Assembly: GCA_029891385.1 (NCBI GenBank)
Contig: CM057228.1
Span: 59,589,783 to 59,653,782, forward strand
Origin: Erythroxylum novogranatense
Lineage: Eukaryota; Streptophyta; Magnoliopsida; Malpighiales; Erythroxylaceae
Direction of reading: 5' to 3'
Length of the DNA stretch: 64,000 bases
Shown here one piece after another: positions 1 to 13,412 of this stretch (its first letter is position 1; every line of letters starts with the position of its first letter). Position numbers and translations under genes: made by a program. The notes beneath the pieces were generated by a model. The model worked only from the letters and a program-made list of their open reading frames with translations. It was not told the DNA's origin and made no database searches.

Positions 1-807
1 CCTCTACGTTTGTTGGTGGAGTTACTCCCTGTGATGGACACAGCCTCAGGGCTTCTCTAATACTCTTGTCAACGACTCTATATTTCCTTTGAAATATAAG
101 GCGGTCGTATATAAGGTGGGCGTACACTCGCCTTGTGTATCGCACCAATAAAATCACAATAACGTGTATGAGCTTGCCTCTCCCGTAGTCTATGTATAAT
201 GGCATCGATACCAGAATCTTAGAAAAAATTTTAAATAAGAAGAAAAAAATTTAAACTACTATAATGTAATAATATTTATTTAATTAGTGTATATAAATCA
301 GTATAAATGTATAAATCAATATAAAGAGAAAATAAATATTTATGGTACCTCAAACTCCTGAAAGTAAAATCCCTTTGTCGCATAAGAGATATTCTTCCAC
401 ACATAACCTTTAGGATTAATCCTTTCTTTAAATTTAGAAGTCATATTTCTAAAAGACGGTCTATATGAAACGAACCTAATATAAAATTTTATTTTATACA
501 ATGAAAAAAGTGATAAACCTATAACTTAATTAAAAACAAATAGTGATTAATGTGATTTCACTTATAGATTATTGACAATTGTTATATACTTTCTTCCATC
601 AGGCCCCTCAGCTCCAGGATGGCAGATGTCTCCTCCATTCGATAAAGCGGTATTGGATGATATATGAGTTAAGGATGGGGATGGTGAAGCATGACAAGCA
701 GTAGGTGATGCCTCATCTGTAACTGTAGGCCCTATAAGGGAAGGAGGTGAGTCAGTGTGAGTTGCAGATTGTGATGATCGACCTTCACAGTAAGTACCTC
801 CAAACAT
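1..807 (-). pseudogene. TnpA-like (Transposase_24 family) remnant of decayed CACTA
   Basis: Read on the minus strand, the start of this gene (807 to 562) begins MFGG and continues with a Ser/Thr/Pro-rich segment ending in GRKYITIVNN, parallel to the TnpA-like gene at 31734 onward. Bases 480-340 correspond to its second exon and 220-1 to the third exon, around the conserved motif that reads RARTRYRDFI in the other copy. In-frame stops are present in the third exon. Non-functional; the 3' part lies beyond the window. Confidence 0.7.
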
Positions 808-879
808 GCCTTTAAAAGTGACAGATGCATTTATAAAAGTGACATCTTCCTAAAATGCTTCACTTTCAATTCTATGCTC

Positions 880-3800
880 TCTTTTTCTATGTGATTGAAA
901 AAAACCTCTAAGTTTAACTTTTCAAACACCATCCAATCTGTCTTTTCTCGTCGTAAGCTTGGAAAGGGGACATAACATGCCTGTTTCATTTGCATTGCCA
1001 ACATAAAAAGTTCAAATTGTCTTAATCTTCTTAGGTAGTTGATTTCAACTAGACTGTATCAACTATGCACTTTTGTTCCAACATTTGGATTCGGTTCATA
1101 CTAGTCACATTTAAATATCACACATCGCTTAATTGGTAAAGCAAGGTACTCAACTTCAAGTATTTCAATAATTTTACCATAGTAATCCATCAATTCTCCC
1201 TCTACGGCAACTTCATTGTTTATTGCTACCATGCTATGCCCATGATATTCTGTATGGTATTTGTATCCATTCACGAAATACATCGGATATGATTTAATAG
1301 TTTGCAGATGTCCCTTTGCAAGATCATAAATGAACTTGTTCTCTATTGGATTTTCTAAAGCCTACATAAAAGAAATTATCATACAATTAATGTATAATGT
1401 CATGAGAACACTTAAATATGGTATTGAACTATAAGAATATTTTTAAATGAAAACTTACATAACTCTCGAACCATTAAGGAAAGTGTCTTCCAACTTCTTT
1501 ATTTATATCATCCTGTGTGATGTCCAGTATTATCTCGAGTAACAATACCTCGTATAATCTGAATACATTATTATGTATTTCACTAATGAACAATATAGAA
1601 ATTTAAAGGAAGAAATAATCATGTTCAACTTACTGCAAGAAAGGTAAAATCTCTTGACAGTTCAATAAAATGTATCCATTTGCAGCCTCAATTTCTTCCT
1701 CTATTAACATTCTTCTTATTGGGCATCCATATGTTTGTCTAGGATATGTGAAAATGGATAAGTTACCACCAGCATCACTCGTTCCTCCCCCATCATCATT
1801 ACGAGGAACTTTTCTTTCTCTTGTGTGAATATACGACTCAAAATAATGTCCACAAAATGTACTAGCTTCCTCTACTAAATAAGCATTACATATCGATCTT
1901 TCAACTCTGGCCTTGTTTTTCAGATTTTTTTCAAGGGATGCAAATAACTATATTGGAGAAAATGGTTATTACAATTTTGTAGTAAAAACATAGTAATATG
2001 GTTATTGCAATAATGCTTGTTGACTTACCTCTCAAATGGATACATCCATCGATATTGAACTAGTCTGGCTAGTTTTGCCTCGTGTGTTAAATGCACAAGT
2101 AGATGCTCCATGCAGTCAAAGAAGTTTGGAGGAAAAATCCCTTCTAACTTGCACAAAATTACTTAATTTTCCATTTCAGCTAACTTGAATTCAGATCATG
2201 TTAAACTTTTGAAAAACATATTTAATTCTATTATTACTTCCCAAACCTTATTTGGTAGCAACTCCCGAAATGCAATTGAAATTAGCCTTTACATAAACAT
2301 ATGACAATCATAACTTTTCATTCCAAATAGTTTGTACTTCCTCAGGTCCACATATCTAGCCAAGTTTGAAACAAAACCATCAGGATATTTTAGACTTTTC
2401 AACCATTCACATAAAAGCTCCTTCTATTTTTTGTACAAAGCTCCTTCTATTTACCGATTCGAAGATCTTTATGTAAATCATTCCTTCTATAAAAAATTAC
2501 AAATCAGCTCGTGATTTTTCATTGTCTTTCTTCCTCCCTTTAATGTTCATAATGGTATCGAACAAGTTATCAAAAATGTTTTTCTTAATATGCATCACAT
2601 CTAGATTATAATGTATCAAATTCGTTTTCCAATATGGAAAATCCTAAAATATGCTTCATTTTCTCCAACTAAAGTTTTGTATAATGTTTGTATTAACTTT
2701 ATTGGCTTCAAATTTTGTTACTTTCAGCAAGTCTAATTCCTCAATCTCTTACAAAATCTCTTCACCAACTTTTAGAGGAGGAGGACATGTTTTTACCATC
2801 CTATTCTTAATGAACTTATGTTTATTGCCCCTAAAAGGATGATCTTGAGGAAGAAATTTCCTATGATTGTCAAACCAACATATTTTGCCCTTGTTTGGAA
2901 GATAAAACGCATCAGAATCATTGTCACGATAAGGACAAGCCAATTTTTCAGCTGTGTTCCATCTAGATAACATGGCAAATATTGGAAAATCATTAACGGT
3001 CCACATCAAAGCTACCCTCAATACAAAATTTTGCTTCAGAGAAATATCATATGTTTGAACACCACATTCTGAAAGATGCTGTAATTCAGATATCAATGGT
3101 TGTAGGAAAACATCAATTTTATGCTTCAAATTTATAGGCCCTAGCACAATCACTACCAAGAACATATATGCCTCTTTCATACACATCGAAGGAGACAAAT
3201 TATAAGGAGTAACTATGATTGGCCATGATGAATATTGCTGCTCGGATTGACCAAAAGGTTAGAATCCATCTGTAGATAATCCCAACCTAATATTTCAACA
3301 TTCAACTGCAAAATCTAGATGGGTGTCATTGAAATGTTTCAATGTCAGTGCATCTGATGGATGACTCTTTACTCCATCTTCATCTTCATGTTCAGCACGC
3401 TGTCTCATGTGAGATGCAGTAACACAAAAAGCATAAAGTCTTTGAAGTCTTGGAGTTAGCGGGAAATAATACATCCTTCAATGGTATTAATTTTTATTTC
3501 ATTGAACGCTTTATAGACTTAAACCTATATTGACCATAAAATTTGCACTCTTCTAAGTCCACATCATCTCCCCAATATAACATACATCCCAATTTGCAAC
3601 AACCAGCCTTTTCAATAAGCAAACTAAGACCCCCTAATAAGTTTCTTCATATTGTAAAAACTGTCAACTATTGTATGATCACCAAGTAATGAATCATTAT
3701 ACCATTCAATAATTTTATCAAAACTATAGTCCGAAATATGCCCTTTAGACTTTATGTTCAATATTCAAGCAATTGAATACAATTTGGTCATTGTCTCGTA

Positions 3801-4251
3801 ATTTGGCCACAATTCTCGATCAGTTGACTGTAGTAAGTTAAAAAAACAATTTTGCTTATGGGTTAGGTTCTCCTTCAACATTATAAATCGTTGACATGTA
3901 TGGATTTTCAGTTTCGTCCATATAATTTGTTGTAAACCCAATTTCCCCTTCATGCTCATTTAGGTTGACAGATGATTATGATTGATTAACCCCTTGAGGT
4001 GCAACAAATGCTAGGTTCCACATGTCGTGTCCACTAGAAATAATTGCGAACAAACCCTTTTCTTAGCAAATATCCATTAACTTCATCAATAGTAAGGAAG
4101 CATTTATGTTTTCACTTTTTACATGAACATCTGATCTTTAGCCCACCCATATATGCAGGTTGAGAACATACATAATGAATAAAAGCTTGAACTCTCTCAA
4201 CAAATTCAAGATTAATGAAACCATCAACGGTTAATCATCTACACATCCAAG
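880..4251 (-). pseudogene. TNP2-type CACTA transposase remnant
   Basis: The Transpos_assoc-like N-terminus can be read from about 4250 leftward (a degraded cysteine-rich stretch near 4140). The TNP2 (Transposase_21) core survives best at 3198-2749, including MCMKEAY, QTYDISLKQNF, ALMWTVNDFP and WFDNHRKFLP. The DUF4216-like domain is visible at 1283-900 (YFVNGYKYHT, GELMDYYGKI, YVPFPSLRR). Many stops and frameshifts separate the pieces. The end of the gene is fused by deletion to the start of the TnpA-like gene near 810-850. Confidence 0.75.
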
Positions 4252-5099
4252 ATCTATCCCAAAAACTCTTTTCTAGAAAAATGTTAATTTAAAATAGTGA
4301 ATCCATAGTTAGTATCATTCATGTTAGCAAAAGATTTCAAAACATCTAAGATAAGACATGTGAATCAAGATCACAAGCTCTCGTTGTGACTCCTACACTT
4401 CTCATATTTTTCCTCGAAAAGCCTCACAGTTACTAGGGATCACAAGTTATAGGATAAGGTTTATGGGTTGAGATCTAAAATATTTGTAAAGTTAAGATCG
4501 AACATATATGTTTGTAATCATATACGTTAGAAGATAACTAATGTTAAAAATCCTACATTAAATATATACTAGTGTCAAATATAATAAGTATTCATAAAAA
4601 TATGAATACTTATTTTAATAAATTGTTTTAACATATGCAATTTTAAAAAGATATGTGTAAAAATTTGCACATGAAAAGTAAAGAGATATTAATTCAATGA
4701 TAAATCGAAGTTTATAACACAATCAACTTTCATATCGTGCAGGACATTTCAATTAAAAATGCAAGAAGTTCATATGGGAAGTTCAAACTATAAACAAACA
4801 CCCAAATAAAGATAAGTTGAAAAAAACATAGTAAAAAACAAAATCATTAACCTCAACCGACACATAAAAGGATCTTCTAAAGTACGTGAAGGAAGATGAT
4901 GATGATCGACCTAGAATGAGAAATATAGTAACTGACACAAATGTCATTCACCATGTGAGGAAAATCATTGTTGACATCCATAGTTATAAGGATATGAACA
5001 TCATTTGAATACTTGCTAAAGCTTCTCTTCAATCTCCTTCAAAATATTAACGCTGCTAACAACTGAATTCTTACAACCAATTCCCAAAAATGTTCACAT

Positions 5100-5880
5100 T
5101 TTATGAAGCGGGATATATTAAATCAATTGCTCGTTTAGCTGGTAAATTTTTTACTTTCATCATAATTAATGATAATTTTAGTAGATTTACTATGGTCTTA
5201 TGCTTACCAAACAAAGATGAAGGCTACAGGGTGTTTATCAAATTTATGAAAAGGGTATAAAATGAAAATAAACATTTTGTTTCTTTAATTAGGAGGGACT
5301 ATAGTAGGGAATTTAATGTGAGGATTTAATAGGGCATTTAATAGGAAGAAATTACAATTGAAGAATCTATGCATGTCTTTTGTATGAAAGATTTTGAAGA
5401 GATGAGATAGGTATACATAAAGATCTAAAGTCATTAGCCTTTCTTGTAATTAAAAGTGATCACCAACAAATCAATCACGAATATATTATTGAACTAGGTG
5501 AGGGAAACAAGAAGGATGAGAAACTACCACAAGATTGGAAATTTAAAGAAAGTCATCATCCAAATCAAATTTCACATGATGTTTATTAAGGGGTAATCAC
5601 TAGACCTCAACTTAAAGATTTTTATCATATTACCTTAATTTATTAAATTGAATCTAAGACAATAAAAGAGGCCCTTAATGACGAAAGTTTGTTTCTTGTT
5701 ATAAATGAGGAGTTTAATCAATTGGACTCCAGATCAAGAAAATGAAGGAAGGTATGTTTATAAATGAAGAAAATTACACTAAAGAATTATTCAACTACTT
5801 CAAAATGGACCAAGCCAAACCAAAAAATTAAGGACACCTGTTAGAAAGAATCAACCAGCTTCATCTTCTAATTAATACAA
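5100..5880 (+). mobile_element. Ty1-copia polyprotein remnant
   Basis: With stops, the plus strand reads an integrase-like segment near 5140-5270 (NDNFSRFTMV, NKDE, FIKFMKRV), then the region between integrase and RT near 5580-5710 (VITRPQL, KEALNDE) and finally the RT region near 5740-5810 (MKEGMFI, NYTKELFNYF). Most of pol between these blocks is missing. No LTRs were recognised. It lies inside the decayed CACTA element. Confidence 0.7.
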
Positions 5881-5914
5881 TCACAACAAAGAAGAGGCAT
5901 TTTAACAAACACCT

Positions 5915-8025
5915 TGTTGGATCGGAAAACGAAAGCATGTTATATTTGGAGAATCGGTAGATTTCAAAACTTTTAGAAATCATATTTGCAGCGGAAGTAA
6001 TATATCCAAATCAACATGCCAATCCATACATGATATGGTATAAGGATAATAATAAACATAAACAAGATAAAGAGTATTACCTACTCCTTTGCTACAGCTT
6101 TAATTCCTCGCTGTGGTATCCTCTCCTTCTTCTTGTATCCAAAGCCTTTACTTTTGAATCCTTTCCTTTGTCAATCTATCTTCTCCTTGTTGTTGTATCC
6201 TCAACCAACTTGATTTACCACTTGTTCTTCTTGGACAACTTGATCAACAAGATCTTTTGGTGGGAAAGGAGAAGAAATGTTTGGAGGAGATTTTTCTTAG
6301 AAGAAAATGAACCAAAATGAGACTCTTCTCTTGCTAATTTCGGTTCACTCATGCATGAAAGTAGAGAGAGAGTTAAACCGTGCAAGAACACCTTCTTACA
6401 CACTTAATTTTCAATTATGCATGAAAAGAAGAAGAGAATAGCATCCAATGCATCACTTCTTACTTTAATCAAACATAAAGAAGCCAATAAATTAGACTCT
6501 TCTAATTTATTTTAAGATGACTATATGAAAAAGCCAATCACCTAATATTGATATGCCAATTTCGGTTTTGGAAGATGGAAGAAGGAAGATGGTCCATCTA
6601 ATGTACATCTTTCTTCTTTAATCCAATGAATGCTAATAGGTTACACGCTAACATTAAAAGATAACCATTAAACCATTTAATGGTAAGTTCATAACTCCAT
6701 TTAATGATGATAAACCATAATAAACACCATCTTTGTTTAGCATTTAAATGTTAAATGTGCAGCTGCACATTCAACCCTAATAAAACCAAAAATGCTACTC
6801 CTTTCTTTAAAAAATTTGTTTTAATATAATTAATCTAATCAATTACATTAAACCAAAGTCTAGCCCATTTCTAAATATACATTTGGGCTTCTAATTAACC
6901 ATTAATTAAAGCAAGCCCAATATTCATTTATGGGACTTTAAAATCTCCATTTATATTTCTTACTTAGCTTGACAACCTTCCTAGAAGCCAAGTGAGGAAT
7001 CTTATTAGACTTTGATAATTCAGGCTCTAATAAGCGTAGAATTAATTTAATCTCATTAGAATTAATTCTAGCTTATTAACTAAATGACATTCCACTAAAG
7101 ACAATTAGTTGAACTCTTGAATTATTAAATATTATGAGAATACATATTTTATGTCCAATTGCAAACCCTATTTAGAACCTTATTATAGCTATCCGCACAA
7201 CAAAGAGTAAAATTATCATTTTGCCTTTATGTTGGTTTTTCCTTCTAGATCTCCCATTTTACTTTATATGGTGATTAACACACAAGATCTCATCTTGGTG
7301 TTAAGACTTGATGGGTAGCTAGTCCATCAAACTACTGGCGCCAGTTTAATCACCAAATCTCCTTAAAACATCTAGAGGTGATGATATCATTATAAACTCT
7401 TTATTTGAGTGAATGTTCCCTGATACATGTTTCAATTAATAATTCCAGCATGCAGACACTAGATTAATACTCTGTAAAAATCCATTTCAAACATATCAAG
7501 AATTATAATAAAACACATACGAGTTCACCACTCATCAAGATTATGTTTCATAATAAACAAATGCTTAAGTTGTATGTTTTAAGATTAAAGTAACGATCCA
7601 CTTTATTCTTGAAAACACATTTGATTCCAAATTCATTTAATAGTGCCATTATCGATAGTATACTACTATCATGATATGAAACTCATAATTCCCTTTAAGT
7701 AAACTCCTTTACTTATATGGAGATAAATCGCAACACTACGGTCTAAACCATAATCAAACGACCAACTTGATTATTCAATTGTGAATCAATTAATTTAGAT
7801 TCTTATAATATACATATTTCCCATACATCTCTATGTATATGTATGTTACTTACAAAAGAATCTTGGTACCTTTTGACTAGATATTTAATGCTAACACAAA
7901 TAAAACCAAACTCTTTTGTTTCATTAATAATAAATATTTTCATTACTAAACTGTAACTGGAAGAAAATTAAGTTACATGTAAATACACTTGCTTTCCAAG
8001 GCACTATACTTACATAACTCCAACA
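5915..8025. mobile_element. Solo LTR, 2.1 kb
   Basis: The segment starts TGTTGGATC and ends ACTCCAACA, the inverted TG...CA termini expected of an LTR. It is flanked by CACCT (5910-5914) and TACCT (8026-8030), a 5-bp target duplication with one mismatch. No gag or pol is visible, and the composition (AT-rich, short polypyrimidine stretches) suits an LTR, probably read on the minus strand. Family not identified. Confidence 0.65.
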
Positions 8026-8667
8026 TACCTAATATGCATCAAACAATCTTTGCAACATCACAACCAAATTTCAAAACTCAACCTTCTAACACTAACATTT
8101 CAACCTTAATTCTTCTTACCCATTCACAAATTACTCAAACACACCATACAAATCAAATAAACAAACAAAATTACTGAATAGAAAACTTAAACCATTTGCA
8201 CTATACCTCACAAAAATGCAACGGCCATGGGAGAAGAGGACGAGCTTCTGATGCTGAGCACAATACCGACAATAGACCAAAAAGCAAAGGAAGAACCTAC
8301 CAGAGGAGTGGAGATGACGTGGGAAGGAGGAGAAAAAAATCGAAGTAGACCCGATAGTAGGAGGGAGAGCAACTGCGGGTTTGTTTTAACCAGAACAAAA
8401 TGATGTCATTTGGTGTTAAACTAAACGACATCGTTTGGTGTTAAACTAAATGAATTTGTCTTGTTTAAGTTAATAACATTCAAATGCAAGGAGACGACGA
8501 CATATTGGCTTAAAATTTAACGACGGAATTCCCATCTTAGTTGCCAATGGTATTGTTCCATCGCTAAATTAAATTTTCTCGACGCATTTTTCAACAGACA
8601 AGTGAATACCCTTGGTAATTTACAATGATTTGTTTACCATCATTATTTTTCCATCACCATTTCATTA

Positions 8668-8680
8668 TTTTCTTGTAGTG
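8668..8680 (-). repeat. CACTA terminal inverted repeat (right end of decayed element)
   Basis: Reading inward on the minus strand, the first bases are CACTACAAGAAAA, identical over 13 bases to both ends of the element at 24576-34175. Confidence 0.8.
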
Positions 8681-10079
8681 TCCTAGTTGTAGGCAAAAAC
8701 AGTGATGGATTAAAAAAAAAGATATCGTCGACGTGTGAGGCTGTCAGTTTCTAAACGTTAGATGCAATAGGAGATAGAGAACTAGGCAATTGAATGATAC
8801 AGCTTCTAGCGATGGTTATTGGAGAAGAAAAATCAAGCGACTTGGGTGGTGGCAATTTTTTTAGGAAGCAGTAGCTGTTGTGTCTCACTGACTCTCACAA
8901 GAGGTTCAAACTGTGTGATGGGCCACAATGAAGATGCTTATTGCTTAATCAATTGTAGCTTAGATTCGTAAGTTAAGACTATCAATGTTGGTGGTAATGA
9001 CATTAGCAACAGCGAGACAAGCATGGCGGCAAAATCTTTAGAGTCGACATCATAAGCATTTTTAGCAGCTAAGTTTTACTAGGGTTCCTAGAAAGGGTGA
9101 AGACAGGAGTGTTTGGATATTTGAATTAGTTATCCTAGGTTAAAAATAAGTTATTCCTGTCTTAGGATATGATTGTATTTGTTTAGATATAAGATTAAGT
9201 ATGACTTAGACTAAGGATAACTTGCTTTGTTTAGATTAATGTAATCCTAAAACTAAATAAAGTTACTCAAGTATGGAATAATGAATTCCTAACATAATTA
9301 ATTTTCAAATAGAATTTAAAAGAGTTTTAAATTTCTAAATAAATTCCAAAATTAAATCAATTATTTTTCTTAATGTGATTAAAATTAATGATTACATTGA
9401 TTTCTAATTTAAATTTTAGAAAAGTTCTCTATAATTAAAGCTACTTATATTTCAGTTAGATTAGAACTAACTATTTAGACTCCTTAAGATTATGAAAAGT
9501 ATTTTCTTAAGTAATTAATAAAATATTTTAATGAAAATTATTTATTTTAATTTAATTAATATAAATTAAATTTTTATTTATTTAGAGAATTACTACTCTA
9601 TTTTTAGAAATTATTTCTTTATTTATAAATAATAAGTTTCTTTTTAAAAATTAAAGAATTTATAAAAATATAGTGGTCAATGTATAGTATAAACAAAACT
9701 AAGTGACTAAGTAGCCACTCTCAAGATAAAAAACAAAAGGATTGGCTTTAACTAGTTTACATAGCAATGAGTGCACATATAGCTAGTTGGTTACATCAAT
9801 TTCAAAGGCTCCATCTCTTTGCCAACTTTATATTGAGATTGCTTTGTCCATGTTTTACAAAAGCACTTATTTTAGTAGGTAGAAGAATTCTCTAGAAAAT
9901 GAGTTGTTTCTCTATAGGACTATCTCTATGCAGTCATCTATTGCTTTTCTTCCATATATAGTTTTAAATTATAACTCCAAAGTAGCACTTTAACAATTTA
10001 GTGTCATCTTTAATTCTAAATTTTATTTTGGAGGCCTAAAGTATGATTCCTATCTAGTTATTAACTGAGCAATATACAC
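8681..10079. other. AT-rich intergenic sequence, no gene recognised
   Basis: No open frame resembling a known protein. From about 9100 onward the sequence is very AT-rich. No repeat boundary could be fixed. Confidence 0.5.
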
Positions 10080-13000
10080 CAAATAGGCTAATTAATTTGC
10101 TTTATATGAACTGAGTATATATGTAGCCAAAGAAGAGATGATTTAGAATTTCATTCACATCCTTGTAGATTTCACACGTTAAATTAGAGACACTGAATTT
10201 TAATGAGTCCCTAGTTTCCTACCTTCCTAAAGCTATATCTTAGAGGATAAAGGAGTGTGTAAGAAATATAGCTAAGCCTTAAAATAGGTTATGTCAAGGT
10301 TATATTGAGGGATTACATGCTTCCAGTAGCATTATCTTTTGTGATTTAAGAGTGAACTTTAATAATTTATTTGTTGTTTATTGAATGGTATTAAGTGTTC
10401 AAGAGTTGATTGAGTATTTAGGTATATTAGTAGGGAACTCATTCATTTTTCTATTAGAGTGAAAAGGATAGTGACATGTGTTTCCCATGATTAAATCATT
10501 GACCTTGGTTTCTAGAGGGATTAGAGACCTTACGGTTCCATATAGTGCAATTTTATAAATGGAACCTAAATGATGCCAATGATCATACTAGAAAACTATA
10601 TCTTTACCATTACCAATTTTGTTCCTTATAAAAGGTTACTACTAGTTCCTTCTTTGAAGAATTTGTTGCAAGATCAAAGACATTTTTGATTGAATTGGAA
10701 TGTCCCAAATGTTCTTGCCCTTAATATAATATGTATGTTTCTACCTTGCACAGTTTCAAGTATCTTTTGGCTAATAAAGTATTTCTCAATATCCTCATGA
10801 ATGTTATTCCAAGACCCCTAAAATTTTTAGGTTTTGTAGTTTATGTGACCTTGGGAGCTTTTTTGTATGAGCTAGATCCACTTTATAGGAAGTCCCTTAG
10901 CTTCTTGTCAATTTCTTTCATAATTCCCTTTGTAAGGGCCAAATGTGACCACCAATAAAATGGGAGGATTTTAAAAAAAGAGATGTCTAATTGCAATCTT
11001 CCACCATAGCTTAGGAATTTGTTAGATGAATTGTTAAGCCTTTTATTTATGGATTCTAGGGGAGAATGACAATAAAAAAGGATAGCCTTTTTTTCATATA
11101 TAGGCATACCTAAGTATTTGAAAGACAATCCAGTTAGCTTGAAACCTTTATATGTGATAACAATGGAGATTTAAGGATCTAAGCCAATTAAGGAGATGAA
11201 AAAGCTTTTGCTAGGGTTATAACACAATCTAGAAAGAGCCTTGAAATGATCCAGTAAGTGTATGAGTATATTTATAGATTACAGGGAGTTTCCACAAAGA
11301 ACTAGGAGCTTATATGTAAAAGAAAACTGAAAAATCTTTTGTTTAGAACAATTATGATGATATATGAACCTTGCCTCCTTGGAAATGTTAACTCTAGTCA
11401 ATTTGTTGAAGACATTTATTTAGATGGAAAAGAGGAGAAGGGAGAATGAGTCACCTCGCATAGGCTCTCCATTGATAATGACATCGTAAGAAATAGTTGT
11501 TAAATAAGCCTATATCTAATGAAAAATGTTTCTAAGGAAACCTAGGGCAAGTAAAGTTTCAATTATAAAATTCCATCTTATAGAATCAAATGTTTTGGTA
11601 AAGTCAATATTGATAGATATGCTACTAATTATTTTTTGACTTCCATAACCTTTGAACAACTCTTAAGTTAAAAAATTGATATTTACAATGGATCTTCCAT
11701 GGATGAAGGCACTTTGGGTCACCTGCTTCAGTTGCTCCCTCATTATATTGGCTAACAATTTAGAGATGATTTTGTATAACATATTATAGTAGGATATAGG
11801 TCTAAATTCATTGAGTGTTTAAAGTAAAGGGAATTCATAACCAAAAATATATAAGGCTTATTTAGTTAAGTGAGCATTCTAACACTTTGGAAGAATTTTT
11901 TAATAGAATCAGTATCTAAATCACCTATGAAGCTCCACGTTAACTCAAAGAATATAAAGTTAAAACTATGAGTTTGATTTCTTCTTTACTAACTAATTTA
12001 ATGAGTTTTAAGTGATTCAATTAAGGAATAAAACTAGTCAAATAGCTTATAGATTCTTGTGTGAGAGGAGAAATTCTATTTCTAATTCCTAAGAAGTTTC
12101 TAAAGTAAATGGAAGCCAAGGTTTGCAACTCAACCTATGAATGAATTAGGTTGCCCTAATTGTATAGAAGTGAGATGATCATGTTTTTATTCATTCGCAT
12201 TGGATTGAGTTGTAATAGAATTTAGTATTCCTCTTCTTTATTTATATCTCAATTATGAATCTATAGCTATAAGAGACTTAAAATAGCTCTCAATCTTTTT
12301 TTCCACTTGTTTGATGTAAGGATCACCTAGATTGGAAGCTTGCTCTCATAAAAAAATAAGAGAATCCAAAGAGACATTTTTAATAACTTGAATTGGCTCG
12401 ATGCCATTCTTATTGTACTTTTTTAATTATGTTTTGATAGCTTTTAGAGTCTAAATGCATCTATAACCCTTTGAACATGTTTGAGTGATTACTAAGCCCT
12501 TTAAAATAGTTTATGTAAATCTTGAAACTCCTACCATAGAATTAAGGAATATAAATGGTGTCTTCCTCTTGTTGTATGTGATAACATCCTTGATAATGAT
12601 AAGTGAGTGATTAAAGACTAGAGGAATTCCAAAGTTAGAAAAGATTTAGGGGTAATTAGCTAAGCAAAGAGAATTAAGTAACAATGTGTTCCTTTTTTAT
12701 AGTGGCCAACTCCCAGACTGATTATTATTCCAAGTGTATATATAACCAATGTAGTTAAGATTTGTGAGCCCTAAGTCTCTAGTTAGAGCTTGTAGCTGAC
12801 CACACTTAAGTTTAGTTGATGCATTGGTATGCCCATATTACTATAAGATAAGAAACTAGTGACCAAGGTGAGTGATAAGTGTAAATTGCATCATGTTTTA
12901 AGGCTTAGTTTAATATGTATTTAATTATTAATTCAATTGTTTGGTATATGTTTAGGTTAGAATTGTGTTAGTTTGTTAATTATTCGTGTTTAAGTGTTTT

Positions 13001-13129
13001 TATGGGTTATTACAAGTCTTTGAGCTTAAATATTATGTTTTTAAGGTACCATGATGTGTTTGTTAGTATTTCATGGTCAAAATCGAAGAACGGAAAAATT
13101 TCAGAGATATTCAAGCTAAAACAATAGCC

Positions 13130-13293
13130 TACGATCATGGCACAACAAGCCATGATCGTGACAAAAGTACCAGAGTTAGCCCACAATCATGGCCCATATA
13201 CCATGATCGTGACAAAAGCCTAGGACATGACCCACAATCGTGACTTGCATGTCACGATCGTGACAGAAGGCTCAAATGTAGCCCACGATCGTG
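13130..13293. repeat. Array of seven CACGATCGTG-type palindromes
   Basis: Copies start at 13130, 13151, 13182, 13202, 13233, 13253 and 13284. The spacings are 21, 31, 20, 31, 20 and 31 bases. Two copies are the perfect palindrome; the others carry one or two transitions. The sequence between copies is not conserved to the same degree. Confidence 0.85.
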
Positions 13294-13400
13294 GCCTACA
13301 TCAGGCAAACATGTAGACACCTAAAAATATTAAGTTTTGAGGGATTTTTTGGACCTTTTGGATCCCAAAAAAACCTTAGGGCTGTTCAGAACACAAAAGG

Positions 13401-13412
13401 ATATTTAAATAA
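13401..13412 (+). promoter_or_regulatory. Candidate TATA box of the gypsy-type LTR
   Basis: ATATTTAAATAA lies 108 bases after the last palindrome of the array, in the orientation of the LTR. A transcription start is inferred, not shown. Confidence 0.4.

Larger units (their letters stand above)
1..8680 (-). mobile_element. Decayed CACTA (En/Spm-type) transposon, 5' end at 8680, truncated by window start
   Basis: Coding remnants run right to left and match, piece by piece, the better-preserved CACTA element at 24576-34175: TnpA-like exons at 1-807 and TNP2-type transposase at about 880-4250. The right boundary at 8680 reads TCTTGTAGTG, the complement of the family's CACTACAAGA terminus. Just inside it (8510-8580) are CGACGG-like subterminal motifs. 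The spacer 4260-5100 and 8026-8500 would be its 5' leader; a leader repeat, GGTGTTAAACTAAA, occurs twice near 8410-8450. It was later hit by a copia fragment and a solo LTR. The other terminus lies outside the window, so no target duplication can be checked. Confidence 0.8.

Noticed and set aside
6030..6403. Overlapping hydrophobic open frames on both strands
   Set aside because: They lie inside the 5915-8025 solo LTR, and the composition is Leu/Phe/Tyr-rich AT-rich translation. No signal of a real gene.
8405..8450. GGTGTTAAACTAAA direct repeats with AAACGACATCGTTT as a possible separate transposon end
   Set aside because: The motif is common in plant non-coding DNA, and no terminal repeats or target duplication were found. 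It is better explained as part of the decayed CACTA leader.
8490..8680. A separate small CACTA-derived MITE ending at 8680
   Set aside because: Only one terminus is present. No left CACTACAAG end lies nearby, so it is taken as the right end of the large decayed element.
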